Shown here in pieces: positions 11,581-20,214 of a DNA stretch of 64,000 nucleotides. The notes under the pieces are model-generated. The model made no database searches. It was not told the origin of the DNA and worked only from the letters and a program-made list of their open reading frames with translations. Source of the stretch: Flavobacterium indicum GPTSA100-9 = DSM 17447. Its GTDB lineage: Bacteria; Bacteroidota; Bacteroidia; Flavobacteriales; Flavobacteriaceae. The stretch's first letter is position 1. Every line of letters starts with the position of its first letter. The translations under genes were made by a program, and so were the position numbers. The stretch spans positions 868,001 through 932,000 of the forward strand of contig NC_017025.1 of the NCBI RefSeq assembly GCF_000455605.1, in the 5' to 3' direction.

Positions 11581-12282
11581 TTAAAAAGATTCTGCTATTA
11601 TAACAAAGTTTTTATCCGATAATGTTGGACCATTCACATAGAATGTAACTCTGTAAAACTTATTGGCTGTAACATCTACAATCATTGTTGTTGATAATTC
11701 ACCTAATAATAAGGGGGTTCCTAATGCTGTTAAATTTTGAAAAACATTATAGTTTCCCGTTGTAAATGTCAGTGAATAATCTAAAAATGTTGTTACACTT
11801 GGATCTAATTGTTTACAAGTTCCTGAATAAATAGTTTTATTAGCTGCATTTGCTAAGCAAACTTGAGGTCGTGTACTGCCCAATATCCCTGTAGAAAATC
11901 TAAATGTAAGGTCATCAATAGTAATTGTTTTGGAGCTATCACCAGCAGAAGCTGTATATATAATTTTGGCAATACTAGATCCGTTAGTTGCATTTTTTGT
12001 TGAAATTGTACTCCAAATTGGGGCTAGGTTTGTTCCTGTATTTATTTCTAAATTGTTGGATGTGGTATTGAAAATAACAGCACTTTTTGGCGTCATAGTG
12101 GAAACAAGAGCATCTCTTTCAGTTTGATTCATTCTAGGAGGGACCAAACCTCCTGTAGTAGAAACAATATCTAATGCTCCTTCTGGAGAGGTAGTACTAA
12201 TACCTACTTGCGCATTTGTTATTTGAAAAATAACGCTTGTGAAAATTAATAGTAATGTTCTTTTAGTAATTAAATTTTTCAT
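11581..12282 (-). CDS. Secreted protein of unknown function
   Basis: A 233-aa protein with a signal peptide (about 1-24, cleaved near TNAQ). The mature N terminus QVGISTTSPEGALDIVSTTGGLVPPRM...ERDAL resembles the start of many Flavobacteriia exported or fibre-like proteins. The remainder is Thr/Ser/Asn-rich beta-type sequence. No C-terminal T9SS sorting domain is visible and I do not recognise an enzymatic domain. Two Cys near residues 142 and 156 could form a disulfide. Confidence 0.6.
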   Translation of the reverse strand: MKNLITKRTLLLIFTSVIFQITNAQVGISTTSPEGALDIVSTTGGLVPPRMNQTERDALVSTMTPKSAVIFNTTSNNLEINTGTNLAPIWSTISTKNATNGSSIAKIIYTASAGDSSKTITIDDLTFRFSTGILGSTRPQVCLANAANKTIYSGTCKQLDPSVTTFLDYSLTFTTGNYNVFQNLTALGTPLLLGELSTTMIVDVTANKFYRVTFYVNGPTLSDKNFVIIAESF

Positions 12283-12367
12283 ACGTATTTATGATTTAGA
12301 TTTCTATAATGTAAATTTAGATTCATTGTATCATAAATAATTACTATATATAAATGTACTTTTTACG

Positions 12368-12405
12368 GCATAATAAAAAAAAAAGAGGCTATGATATACA
12401 TAACC
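12368..12405 (-). terminator. Terminator after response regulator
   Basis: On the minus strand AAGAGGTTATG...CATAGCCTCTT is followed by a long T run. It lies in the 270-bp gene-free gap 12283-12551, in which I see nothing else. Confidence 0.7.
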
Positions 12406-12551
12406 TCTTCTTTACCACAAAAAAACCTACTACTCTAAAATATTGTAAGAACGTGGGTAAATGTTTTTTAGAATGTAGTGTAAATAACTAGGTCAAAGTT
12501 AATTTAGTATTTGCTAAGTTATTTACTATAATTTTTAAAAAAAATTACGGT

Positions 12552-13217
12552 TTAAATTAATTTTAGTTTTTTTAATTCGGTTATTAATTCTTTATCCGAA
12601 CCGTTATCCTGTAAAAAATAATTTTTAATTGCCGCTTTTCTTTTAACAATGGTACTTGATGAGACATTTAACAGTTCAGGAATTTTATTGCTTTTTATAC
12701 CGGTTAAAATAAATTTTATAATTTGCAAATCAGTGAAATCCAAATTAAAATTAATTTCCATAATTTTTTTGATGGAACTATTTATGGTTGAACTGAAATA
12801 GTTTTGTCCTTTTTCTATTTTTTTAAATATTGTAATAAAGTTTTTATAATCAATATCACTTTTTGCAATTATAGCTTCAGGCTTGCAACTTGATAATAAT
12901 CTATGAATATCCAAAGGAGAGGAAGACATGGATAAGATTATAATTTTACAATTGGTAAAATATTTTCTAATCAAATTTGCAATATCAACGCCGTCATATA
13001 AATTTTGCTTTTCAAAACAGGGTAAATTCAAATCTATTATTGCAAAATCAATTTTTTTTGATTTATTCATCTCTATTGTAAAGTAAGCTTCTTCACAATT
13101 ATTTGCTATAATAAAATTGTTTAATGTATTGTTGTCAATTGTTGATATTAAATTTATATATCCATCAACAAGTATTGGATGGTCTTCAACAATAAAAATA
13201 GTTTTATCCTCTAACAT
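12552..13217 (-). CDS. Response regulator, receiver plus LuxR-type helix-turn-helix
   Basis: A 221-aa two-component response regulator of the NarL/FixJ type. The receiver domain (1-125) has the acidic pair near residues 11-12 (VEDHP), phosphoacceptor Asp 62 (IIDLNLP) and the conserved Ser/Lys region (LSMSSS, AKSD). The C-terminal HTH (about 155-215) contains TDLQIIKFILTGIKSNKIPELLNVSSSTIVKRKAAI. No histidine kinase is adjacent, so its partner is unknown. Strongly AT-biased codons. Confidence 0.82.
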   Translation of the reverse strand: MLEDKTIFIVEDHPILVDGYINLISTIDNNTLNNFIIANNCEEAYFTIEMNKSKKIDFAIIDLNLPCFEKQNLYDGVDIANLIRKYFTNCKIIILSMSSSPLDIHRLLSSCKPEAIIAKSDIDYKNFITIFKKIEKGQNYFSSTINSSIKKIMEINFNLDFTDLQIIKFILTGIKSNKIPELLNVSSSTIVKRKAAIKNYFLQDNGSDKELITELKKLKLI

Positions 13218-13327
13218 AGTTCAATATGTAAATAAAAAAATTGAATATAAATTTCGCTTCAGTTATTTACACTCTGCTAAAGTAAGAAAATATTTCTTTA
13301 TTTAAGGTAATTTAGCATTTTATTAAT

Positions 13328-13353
13328 AAAAAAAGCATCCAATTTGGATGCTC
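13328..13353 (-). terminator. Terminator of pepT
   Basis: On the minus strand GAGCATCC-AAATT-GGATGC is followed by a T run, just past the stop at 13362. Confidence 0.85.
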
Positions 13354-13361
13354 TTTATTTG

Positions 13362-14600
13362 TTATTTTAATGCGGTTAACTCAGCTATCCTGATAATCAC
13401 ATCAATAGCTTTTTGCATACTTTCAACAGGGACATATTCATATTTGCCATGGAAATTATGGCCTCCTGCAAAAATGTTTGGACAAGGAAGTCCCATGAAG
13501 GATAATCTAGAACCATCAGTACCACCTCTAATTGGTTTGATTAATGGTTTAATACCTAAATCTAACATGGCTTGTTCAGCAATTTTTACAATATGCATTA
13601 CGGGTTCAATTTTTTCTCGCATATTGTAATATTGATCTTTTATTTCTAAAATAGCTATATCTTCTCCAAATTGCTTTTTGTATTTTTTATTAAATTTAGC
13701 AATAACTTCCTCTACATATTTTTTTCTTGCATTAAATTTTTTACGGTTGTGATCGCGTATAATTAATTCTACTTTAGTGTCTTCAATACTTCCAGAAATA
13801 CCAGTAACATGATAAAATCCTTCATAGCCACGAGTTGTTTCTGGAGTTTCGTCTTTTGGTAATTTAGAGATAAATTTATTTGCAAGAAGCATTGAATTAA
13901 TCATTTTTCCTTTTGCATAACCAGGATGTACACTTTTTCCTTTAAATGTTATTTTAACTCCAGCAGCATTGAAATTTTCATATTCTAATTCTCCAATCTG
14001 ACTTCCGTCCATAGTATAAGCCCAATCAGCACCAAATTTTTCAACATCAAAATGATCAGCACCTCTTCCAATTTCTTCATCTGGAGTGAAACAAACTTTA
14101 ATGGCACCATGTTTAATTTCTGGATGTTGCACCAAATATTCCATTGCTGTCATAATTTCGGTAATTCCAGCCTTATCATCTGCACCTAAAAGTGTTGTGC
14201 CGTCTGTTGTAATAAGTGTTTGACCTTTGTATAAAAGTAAATCTTTAAAATAAGAAGGTGATAAGATAATGTTTTTTTCTTTGTTTAGAATAATATCATT
14301 ACCATCATAATTTTTAACGATTTGAGGTTTTACATTTGCTCCTGTAAAATCTGGAGTAGTATCGAAATGGGAAACAAAGCCAATCGTAGGAACATCATGC
14401 TTTACGTTGCTTGGAAGTGTTCCCATTACATAAGATTTATCATCAATGGATACATCTGTTAGGCCAATTTGTTTTAATTCTTCAGCTAGTTTGTTAGCTA
14501 AATTCCATTGTTTAGCTGTACTTGGAGTTGTTGTTGAGTTGGGATCAGATTCTGTGTCGATAGTAACATAACTAATAAATCTGTCTATTATATGTTGCAT
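13362..14600 (-). CDS. pepT: Peptidase T (tripeptidase)
   Basis: A 412-aa cytoplasmic zinc aminopeptidase of the M20 family that removes the N-terminal residue of tripeptides. Metal and catalytic residues are visible: His 78 and Asp 80 (SHFDTTPD), Asp 141 (GADDKAG), Glu 175/176 (PDEEIG), Asp 198 (MDGS) and the C-terminal [10 protein letters not shown]. Full length for PepT. A -7 element TATATTTG is on the minus strand at 14621-14628. Confidence 0.95.
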   Translation of the reverse strand: MQHIIDRFISYVTIDTESDPNSTTTPSTAKQWNLANKLAEELKQIGLTDVSIDDKSYVMGTLPSNVKHDVPTIGFVSHFDTTPDFTGANVKPQIVKNYDGNDIILNKEKNIILSPSYFKDLLLYKGQTLITTDGTTLLGADDKAGITEIMTAMEYLVQHPEIKHGAIKVCFTPDEEIGRGADHFDVEKFGADWAYTMDGSQIGELEYENFNAAGVKITFKGKSVHPGYAKGKMINSMLLANKFISKLPKDETPETTRGYEGFYHVTGISGSIEDTKVELIIRDHNRKKFNARKKYVEEVIAKFNKKYKKQFGEDIAILEIKDQYYNMREKIEPVMHIVKIAEQAMLDLGIKPLIKPIRGGTDGSRLSFMGLPCPNIFAGGHNFHGKYEYVPVESMQKAIDVIIRIAELTALK

Positions 14601-14620
14601 AGTTTTAAATTTTAGCTATG

Positions 14621-14628
14621 CAAATATA
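14621..14628 (-). promoter_or_regulatory. -7 element for pepT
   Basis: TATATTTG on the minus strand, 20 bp before the ATG. Confidence 0.5.
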
Positions 14629-14691
14629 GTGAAAGTCTTTTGTTGCAAATAGTAATTCTAAAATCAATAAAGTTATTAATGGGAATAAATT

Positions 14692-15594
14692 TTAGTCGGT
14701 GTTTTTGAAATTATATGTAATGGTACCTATTTGTTTGTCTGCAGCGGTATCGCTAGCTTGCCATTTTGTTTTCAATGCATACTGACGTGCTAATGCTATA
14801 AGACAAGCATCGGCTTTTGTTCCTTTGCCATTTGAGGCGCTAATAGTATTTCCTGCTTTATCAACTATTACTTCTATTACAACTTTTCCAAATGAGTTAC
14901 ATGAATTGCCTACCTCTGGTATTCTTGCAGGTCTTCTTCCAGCTAAATTATAACTTGCACCTCCGCCAGAACCACTACCACTTCCTGATCCGTTACCGCT
15001 TCCATTTCCAGTACCATTTCCGGTACCGTTTCCGCCACCAGTTCCGCCACCAGAACCCCCATTGCCATAATAGCTATTTGAGTTTAAATCGCCATTTGAT
15101 TTTCCTTTGTTTCCGCCCACATTGTCATCACCATCACCACCTTTGTTTTTGCCCTTAAGCATGTTAGTTAGCGCAGAATTTGTTTTTTTTACTGGTGTAG
15201 TATTTTCTACAGGTTTTGTGTCTTTGGGTTTGTTTTTTGTTGTTATGTTTGTTTTAGGCGGCGTTTTTACTTCCGCACCTACATTATCTTGCGTTAAAAT
15301 TTCATCGGGTACATTTTCTTCTGGTGTAGCTTTGGAAGTTTCTTGCATTTTTACTTCCAGTGTTTCACTTAAGTAATCGTCTCCTTTACCTAAATCACTA
15401 TCGCCAAAATTAACTGTAGCACCGCCACCACCGCCACCTTTTGCAATTAAAGCTTCAGTTTTTCCATAAGGTGGCCAAAATCGAATAAAGAACATTATTG
15501 CAATTATTGTCATATAAATGAATAATGCAATTGCAATTGATTTTTTTTCGTTGTTTTTATTTTCGTTTTGTACTTTCATGGATATTGTTTTCAA
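14692..15594 (-). CDS. TonB-like energy transducer with Gly/Asn-rich linker
   Basis: A 300-aa protein. One membrane helix (about 19-40) lies after a charged N-terminal tail, followed by a Pro/Lys/Thr-rich periplasmic region, a low-complexity Gly/Ser/Asn/Thr linker (about 165-210), and a C-terminal TonB/TolA-type domain (about 215-300: GRRPARIPEVGNSCNSFGKVVIEVIVDKAGNTISA). TonB family proteins couple the proton gradient to outer-membrane transport. No ExbB/ExbD genes are adjacent in the window. The second Met (15579) is an equally plausible start. Confidence 0.75.
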   Translation of the reverse strand: MKTISMKVQNENKNNEKKSIAIALFIYMTIIAIMFFIRFWPPYGKTEALIAKGGGGGGATVNFGDSDLGKGDDYLSETLEVKMQETSKATPEENVPDEILTQDNVGAEVKTPPKTNITTKNKPKDTKPVENTTPVKKTNSALTNMLKGKNKGGDGDDNVGGNKGKSNGDLNSNSYYGNGGSGGGTGGGNGTGNGTGNGSGNGSGSGSGSGGGASYNLAGRRPARIPEVGNSCNSFGKVVIEVIVDKAGNTISASNGKGTKADACLIALARQYALKTKWQASDTAADKQIGTITYNFKNTD

Positions 15595-15683
15595 CGAATA
15601 AATGTATAAAATATTGTTTGATTAAAAAAATACTAACAAGAATTAAGCCGAAATTATATGATTTATGAAATAAGAATGTCAAG

Positions 15684-15765
15684 TATAGCCGGGATAGGAG
15701 CAAGTACCTTGTACTGTGGATAGCCCGTGGAGATGTGTTATGAAAATATATTGTGTGCTCCTAGT
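15684..15765. ncRNA. Structured intergenic element (candidate)
   Basis: An 8-bp perfect inverted repeat, TAGGAGCA (15695-15702) and TGCTCCTA (15756-15763), encloses a second hairpin AGTAC-CTT-GTACT (15703-15715). CGGG (15690-15693) could pair with CCCG (15724-15727) as a pseudoknot. It looks like the AGCC-GGGAT...GGAGC elements I associate with flavobacterial intergenic regions. Orientation and function are unknown. Confidence 0.35.
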
Positions 15766-15766
15766 A

Positions 15767-15794
15767 AAAAAAAATCCCGATAGGTATCGGGACT
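15767..15794 (-). terminator. Terminator of DUF5606 gene
   Basis: On the minus strand AGTCCCGATACCTATCGGGA is followed by nine T. Confidence 0.85.
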
Positions 15795-15799
15795 TGTAT

Positions 15800-16228
15800 T
15801 TATTCTGCTGCTGGAGCTTCTTCTTTTGGTTCTGCAGATAATGCCTCAACCGTTACATAACCCTTAGGTTGAAGTAAATTGTACCAGTTTACTATTTTTT
15901 TAATGTCTGAAGTATAAACTCGGTCTTCATCAAATTCGGGTAAAATTTCTCTAAAATAGTCTCTTAATGCTGCATCACTTTCTTTATGAGATAACGCTAA
16001 TCCATCATTTTCTTTAGTTGCGATAGCTTTGAAAACCTCTGCTAAACGTACTTCTTCTGTGTAAGTATAAACTGCAATTTCTGATAATAAACTAACGTTA
16101 CTTCTCATTCCCACTGTTACTTTTTTTCCATCAACTAATGATTCAGCAACAAATCCTGTACGTGTTTGAATTTTTAATTCAAATAAACCTGGTTTCCCAG
16201 ATATAGCTAATATTTTTTGAAAGCTCAT
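15800..16228 (-). CDS. DUF5606 domain-containing protein
   Basis: A 142-aa cytoplasmic protein; MSFQKILAISGKPGLFELKIQTRTGFVAESL identifies the Bacteroidota-specific DUF5606 family. An acidic/Ala-rich tail (EEAPAAE) follows. Function is unknown. It lies downstream of def and ruvX on the same strand but has its own -7 element (16253-16260), so it may be transcribed both ways. Confidence 0.85.
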   Translation of the reverse strand: MSFQKILAISGKPGLFELKIQTRTGFVAESLVDGKKVTVGMRSNVSLLSEIAVYTYTEEVRLAEVFKAIATKENDGLALSHKESDAALRDYFREILPEFDEDRVYTSDIKKIVNWYNLLQPKGYVTVEALSAEPKEEAPAAE

Positions 16229-16252
16229 TGTGTTTTTTATTTTTTAGGTTGG

Positions 16253-16260
16253 CAAATATA
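16253..16260 (-). promoter_or_regulatory. -7 element for DUF5606 gene
   Basis: TATATTTG on the minus strand, 24 bp from the ATG. Confidence 0.5.
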
Positions 16261-16308
16261 TTTTTTTATATGTAATATGCAAAAGTAATTTTTTAAAATA
16301 GTGCTAAA

Positions 16309-16896
16309 TTATTTAATTTTGAGATTAGCAAATTTCATTTTATAATCAGGTCTAGCTTTTCCTTCCATAATATTTTGTAATTTTTTTCCAATCATTTTTT
16401 TTCTTAATGCAGATAAGTGATCGGTAAATAAAACACCTTCAATATGGTCGTATTCATGTTGAATTACTCTGGCAATCAGACCGTCAAATACTTCGGTTTT
16501 CTTTTCAAAATTTTCATCGAAATATTCAATAGTAATTTTTTCATGACGAAAAACATCTTCACGAACATCTGGAATACTTAAACAACCTTCATTAAATCCC
16601 CAAATTTCACCTTCTTCTTTAACAATTGTAGCATTAATAAAAGTTCTTCTAAAATCTTTTAATTGTTCTGCTTCTTCTTTAGAAACTTCATCGCTATCTG
16701 CAAATGGAGTAGTGTCAACAATAAATAATCGTATTGCTAATCCTACTTGGGGTGCAGCCAAGCCAACACCACAGGCATGATACATTGTGTCATACATATT
16801 TGCGATAGTTTCTTTAAGGTTTGGGTATTCTGGAGTAATTTCTTCTCCAATTTTTCTCAATACCGCTTCACCATATCCATATATTTGTAAAATCAT
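16309..16896 (-). CDS. def: Peptide deformylase
   Basis: A 195-aa metalloenzyme that removes the formyl group from nascent N-terminal Met. All three motifs are intact: GVGLAAPQVG (43-52), EGCLSIP (103-109, metal ligand Cys 105) and QHEYDH (146-151, ligands His 147 and His 151, catalytic Glu 148). Essential housekeeping function. Upstream ruvX is 45 bp away; a -7 element TATTTTTG is on the minus strand at 16917-16924. Confidence 0.96.
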   Translation of the reverse strand: MILQIYGYGEAVLRKIGEEITPEYPNLKETIANMYDTMYHACGVGLAAPQVGLAIRLFIVDTTPFADSDEVSKEEAEQLKDFRRTFINATIVKEEGEIWGFNEGCLSIPDVREDVFRHEKITIEYFDENFEKKTEVFDGLIARVIQHEYDHIEGVLFTDHLSALRKKMIGKKLQNIMEGKARPDYKMKFANLKIK

Positions 16897-16916
16897 ATTC
16901 TTTCATTTTGAAAGTG

Positions 16917-16924
16917 CAAAAATA
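16917..16924 (-). promoter_or_regulatory. -7 element for def
   Basis: TATTTTTG on the minus strand, 20 bp from the ATG. Confidence 0.5.
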
Positions 16925-16941
16925 TGAATTTTACTTGTTTT

Positions 16942-17358
16942 TTAAGGTATATTTCTGTTTAAAAAATCTTGTAATATAATTGTTGCAGCAATCTCATCAA
17001 TAAGTGCTTTGTTTTGGCGCTGTTTTTTCTTTAAGCCACTATCAATCATAGTTTGAAATGCCATTTTTGAGGTAAAACGTTCATCTACTTTTACCAAAGG
17101 TAAATTAGGGAATTTGTTTTGAAAATTTTCACAAAACTTTTCAATATATATAGCACTTTCCGATGGTGAACCATCCATTTGTTTTGGTTCCCCAATAATT
17201 ACTTTGTCTACTTTTTCTTTCGAAAAATAGTTGGTTAAGAAATCAAATATGACTGGCGTTTCAATTGTAGTTAAACCACTTGCAATAATTTGCATTTCAT
17301 CAGTAACCGCAATTCCTGTTCTTTTTTGGCCGTAGTCAATAGATAGTATTCTTCCCAT
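16942..17358 (-). CDS. ruvX: Putative pre-16S rRNA nuclease / Holliday-junction-resolvase-like YqgF
   Basis: A 138-aa RNase H-fold protein. It opens with MGRILSIDYGQKRTGIAV (catalytic Asp 7), and has IIGEPKQMDGSPSESA and VDERFTSKMA, all typical of the YqgF/RuvX family, whose E. coli member matures the 16S 5' end. Directly upstream of def. -7 element at 17376-17383. Confidence 0.93.
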   Translation of the reverse strand: MGRILSIDYGQKRTGIAVTDEMQIIASGLTTIETPVIFDFLTNYFSKEKVDKVIIGEPKQMDGSPSESAIYIEKFCENFQNKFPNLPLVKVDERFTSKMAFQTMIDSGLKKKQRQNKALIDEIAATIILQDFLNRNIP

Positions 17359-17375
17359 ATTTTTAAAATAGTAAG

Positions 17376-17383
17376 CAAAAATA
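17376..17383 (-). promoter_or_regulatory. -7 element for ruvX
   Basis: TATTTTTG on the minus strand, 18 bp from the ATG. Confidence 0.5.
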
Positions 17384-17433
17384 CAATTTTACATCATTTA
17401 AATCGTTATATAATTCACTTAATCTTATCTTTT

Positions 17434-17886
17434 ATGAGAAAAATTCACTATTTATTCCTAATGTTTTTTATAGTGCTTTCCTGTAATAAAAATCAAATCT
17501 ACCATTCATTTGAAAATTTACCAGAAGATAAACGATGGCTTTGTTCTTTGGTTCAAAAACATGAATTTACTATTGAGGAAGAAGCTAATTATAGTGTTTA
17601 TTTAAATATTAGTAATGTTTTTGGAACTGAAATGAAAACATTTCCAATTGAATTAGAAATTACAAAACCTAATGGATCGATTGAAAAAGCTACTATTGCT
17701 GTCGATTTATCAGTAGCTGATTGTATTGGGGATATTTGTGATGTAAAATTTCCAATTAGAGAAAATCTTAAATTAGAAAAAGGTGTTTACAAAATACAAT
17801 TTATCCCCAAATCAACTTATGGATTTGTACCTAATATTATAGGAGTTGGTTTAACAGTGGAAAAAGCGCAATTAGTAAAGGAGTAA
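17434..17886 (+). CDS. Small lipoprotein, possibly GldH-like
   Basis: A 150-aa predicted lipoprotein (signal ends VLSC, Cys 17). The mature part is beta-rich. The layout (short leader, HEFTIEEEANYSVYLNISN, a central strand region, and a C-terminal LEKGVYKIQFIPKS...GVGLTVEKA) recalls the gliding lipoprotein GldH, but the match is weak and the neighbours are not gliding genes. Two Cys (CIGDIC) in the middle may bond. Treat the GldH link as a suggestion. Confidence 0.55.
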   Translation: MRKIHYLFLMFFIVLSCNKNQIYHSFENLPEDKRWLCSLVQKHEFTIEEEANYSVYLNISNVFGTEMKTFPIELEITKPNGSIEKATIAVDLSVADCIGDICDVKFPIRENLKLEKGVYKIQFIPKSTYGFVPNIIGVGLTVEKAQLVKE

Positions 17887-17897
17887 AAAGAAAACTT

Positions 17898-18746
17898 TTA
17901 TTTTATTTTAAATTTTCCTTTTAAATATTCAATTGCCATTTTGTTCGCTTCTGAAGCATCTTTTTCGTTATATTTTGGATTACTTGGATTTGCAAAAGCA
18001 TGTTCAGATTCGAAAATTTTATAATTTAAAATTTTATTTGCAATTTTCATATTAGCAGCAAATTCTTCAATAATTTCTTTTGAAATCCAATTCTCAGTTG
18101 CAAATAATCCGAGCACATCACAATTTAAATTTTTTAATTTTTCTACATCTTTAACAGGCATTCCATAATACATAACAGCACCTATGGCTTGTTTTTTACT
18201 CATAATGGCTGATTTTAAAGACCATCCACCACCAAAACACCATCCAATAGAAGCTATTTTTGCTTTTTTACCCACAAATGAAAGTGCTCCTGACACTATA
18301 GTTTCTAATCTTCTTTCATCAGTACCTTGCATGTATTTTGCAGCATCTTCTGATTTTGTAGCTACTTTTCCATCATACATGTCAATTGCCAAAACATTAA
18401 CTTTGCCTTTTAATTCATTATAAAAAACATCACTTTGTTTTTTAATATGATCATTTAATCCCCACCATTCTTGGTAAACAAATAACCAATCATTTGTTTT
18501 TTTGTTGGCCATTATTACATAACCATTGGCTGTTTTTCCATCAGAAGTTGGGAAAGTAATCATTTTGCCTCCAACTGAACTTTCATGAATATAAAAATTA
18601 GGATTGGCATGAGAAGCAATAAATTTTTGATCTGAAGTAAAACTAGACATGTTCCCATCGTTTGATGAAAAGGCAAGTTGACAACATGATTGTGAATAAA
18701 TAGTGCTTAATGATAAAAGCGATACTAGTAGTAAAATCTTTTTCAT
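17898..18746 (-). CDS. Secreted dienelactone hydrolase family protein
   Basis: A 282-aa alpha/beta hydrolase with a signal peptide (MKKILLLVSLLSLSTIYSQS). The nucleophile motif GWCFGGG uses Cys, as in dienelactone hydrolases, and the catalytic His is in SEHAFANP. It is probably periplasmic; the substrate is unknown. The start at 18746 is preferred over 18773 because it puts the Lys-Lys signal peptide at the N terminus. Confidence 0.82.
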   Translation of the reverse strand: MKKILLLVSLLSLSTIYSQSCCQLAFSSNDGNMSSFTSDQKFIASHANPNFYIHESSVGGKMITFPTSDGKTANGYVIMANKKTNDWLFVYQEWWGLNDHIKKQSDVFYNELKGKVNVLAIDMYDGKVATKSEDAAKYMQGTDERRLETIVSGALSFVGKKAKIASIGWCFGGGWSLKSAIMSKKQAIGAVMYYGMPVKDVEKLKNLNCDVLGLFATENWISKEIIEEFAANMKIANKILNYKIFESEHAFANPSNPKYNEKDASEANKMAIEYLKGKFKIK

Positions 18747-18850
18747 AACAATTTTTTTTTCTTTTTCGATCACGAATTTAAATCAATTACAATTGTAAAT
18801 ACAGCGTTTAATAAAGTAAAAATTTATGGTTCAATAAGTATAATTGATTA

Positions 18851-18876
18851 AAAAAACCTGCACTATGCAGGTTTTT
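18851..18876. terminator. Bidirectional terminator between lgt and hydrolase
   Basis: AAAAACCTGC-ACTAT-GCAGGTTTTT: a symmetric hairpin with A and T flanks. On the minus strand it ends lgt. Confidence 0.85.
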
Positions 18877-18879
18877 CAA

Positions 18880-19806
18880 TTAATTTTTTTTTGGTTTTTG
18901 TGATTGGTAAATAAAATAAAAACCTAAGATAATGAATGGTATACTTAACCATTGACCAGTAGACAATGCGTTAAACAGTGGATATTCTTCAAATCCGCCT
19001 TGACTTTCTTTAACAAACTCTACACCAAATCGTATTGACCATAATAATACTAAAAATAAACCAAATAACAAACCTGATTTGTTTCTAGCATCTGTTTTCC
19101 AATATAAATACATAAGTATAATAAAAACAGGTACATATAATATTGCTTCATATAATTGTGCAGGATACCTATACGGAATTGTATCTAAAATGTTTTTAAA
19201 CTGTACATCTTTTTCTATTGCATTATAAGCTTGTGCAGCATCTTGAATATTTGTTGCTTTTATTACTTCTCTTGTACCTAACCAATCTTCTCCTTTGATG
19301 AATTTCATCGCTAAAAAACTATCTGCTGATGTTGGTTTGCCAAATATTTCAGAGTTAAAAAAATTTCCTAGACGAATGAAAATTGCTCCAAATGAAACTG
19401 GAATAACAATTCTATCTAAAATCCAAAGTAAAGGTCTTTTTAAAACTTTTTCTTTGATGTAATACATAGTAATGATGATTGCAATTGCAGCACCATGACT
19501 GGCTAATCCACTAAATCCAGTAAAATGAATTCCATTTTGTGTACTTATTGGTAATAATATGCTTAAAGGATCTTGAGTGAATAATTCGGATTGATAAAAT
19601 AGAACATGTCCTAATCGGGCACCAAGCATCGTTGCAACTATAGTATAAACAAATAGTTTGTCTAGTTTTTCTATTGATTCATTTTCTCTAATGAAAATGT
19701 ACTTCATAATGTACCATCCGAAAGCAAAAGCTGCTACCCATGTAAGGCTATAAAAACGAATCATGAAAAAACCTAAATCAATTCCTTCTGTTGGATTCCA
19801 AATCAT
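18880..19806 (-). CDS. lgt: Prolipoprotein diacylglyceryl transferase
   Basis: A 308-aa polytopic inner-membrane enzyme that transfers diacylglycerol from phosphatidylglycerol to the lipobox Cys of prolipoproteins. The Lgt signature is seen in IRLGNFFNSEIFGKPTSADSF (about 143-163), with the essential HTGFSGLASHGAA region near 97-109. About seven membrane helices. It serves the lipoproteins of this window. It lies 28 bp after yidD, and the two probably form one operon. Confidence 0.95.
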   Translation of the reverse strand: MIWNPTEGIDLGFFMIRFYSLTWVAAFAFGWYIMKYIFIRENESIEKLDKLFVYTIVATMLGARLGHVLFYQSELFTQDPLSILLPISTQNGIHFTGFSGLASHGAAIAIIITMYYIKEKVLKRPLLWILDRIVIPVSFGAIFIRLGNFFNSEIFGKPTSADSFLAMKFIKGEDWLGTREVIKATNIQDAAQAYNAIEKDVQFKNILDTIPYRYPAQLYEAILYVPVFIILMYLYWKTDARNKSGLLFGLFLVLLWSIRFGVEFVKESQGGFEEYPLFNALSTGQWLSIPFIILGFYFIYQSQKPKKN

Positions 19807-19834
19807 ATTTTATATTTTATAATTAATTAAAAAT

Positions 19835-20062
19835 TTAGGGTACAGGGTTATAACCGCTTTTTCCCCAAGGATGACAGCTAACAATTCTTTTAATCGCAAG
19901 CCATCCGCCTTTAATTAAGCCATGTTTTTCTAATGCTTGAATGGAATAAGTTGAACAAGTAGGTTCAAATCTACAAGCGGCAGGAGTCAAAGGCGAAATC
20001 ACTAATTGATAAAACCGAATTAGTAGTTTAAAAGGGAAAATAGCTATTTTTTTTAAAAGCAT
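19835..20062 (-). CDS. yidD: Membrane protein insertion efficiency factor YidD
   Basis: A 75-aa membrane-associated protein with an amphipathic N terminus and the family motif [22 protein letters not shown]...[18 protein letters not shown], including three conserved Cys. It assists membrane protein insertion. First gene of the yidD-lgt pair, with a -7 element at 20081-20088. Confidence 0.94.
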   Translation of the reverse strand: MLLKKIAIFPFKLLIRFYQLVISPLTPAACRFEPTCSTYSIQALEKHGLIKGGWLAIKRIVSCHPWGKSGYNPVP

Positions 20063-20080
20063 TTATTGCTGACTTTTTGG

Positions 20081-20088
20081 CAAATATA
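20081..20088 (-). promoter_or_regulatory. -7 element for yidD-lgt
   Basis: TATATTTG on the minus strand, 18 bp from the ATG. Confidence 0.5.
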
Positions 20089-20179
20089 GGTATAAAAAGG
20101 TTAAAATAAAGTGAAATTTTAAGGTTAAAATAAATTTTAAACTATGATATAAATCAGTTTTTATTGACTAATGCCAACC

Positions 20180-20187
20180 TAAATTTG
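20180..20187 (+). promoter_or_regulatory. -7 element for outer-membrane protein
   Basis: TAAATTTG, 27 bp before the ATG at 20215. Confidence 0.5.
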
Positions 20188-20214
20188 TCCTGTTAATTTA
20201 AAACAAACAGAAAA

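Noticed and set aside
14892-15376. Plus-strand ORFs opposite the TonB-like gene (His/Arg/Tyr-rich and Ser/Phe-rich)
   Set aside because: Their composition is the complement of the Gly/Asn linker and Lys/Thr region; no start signals.
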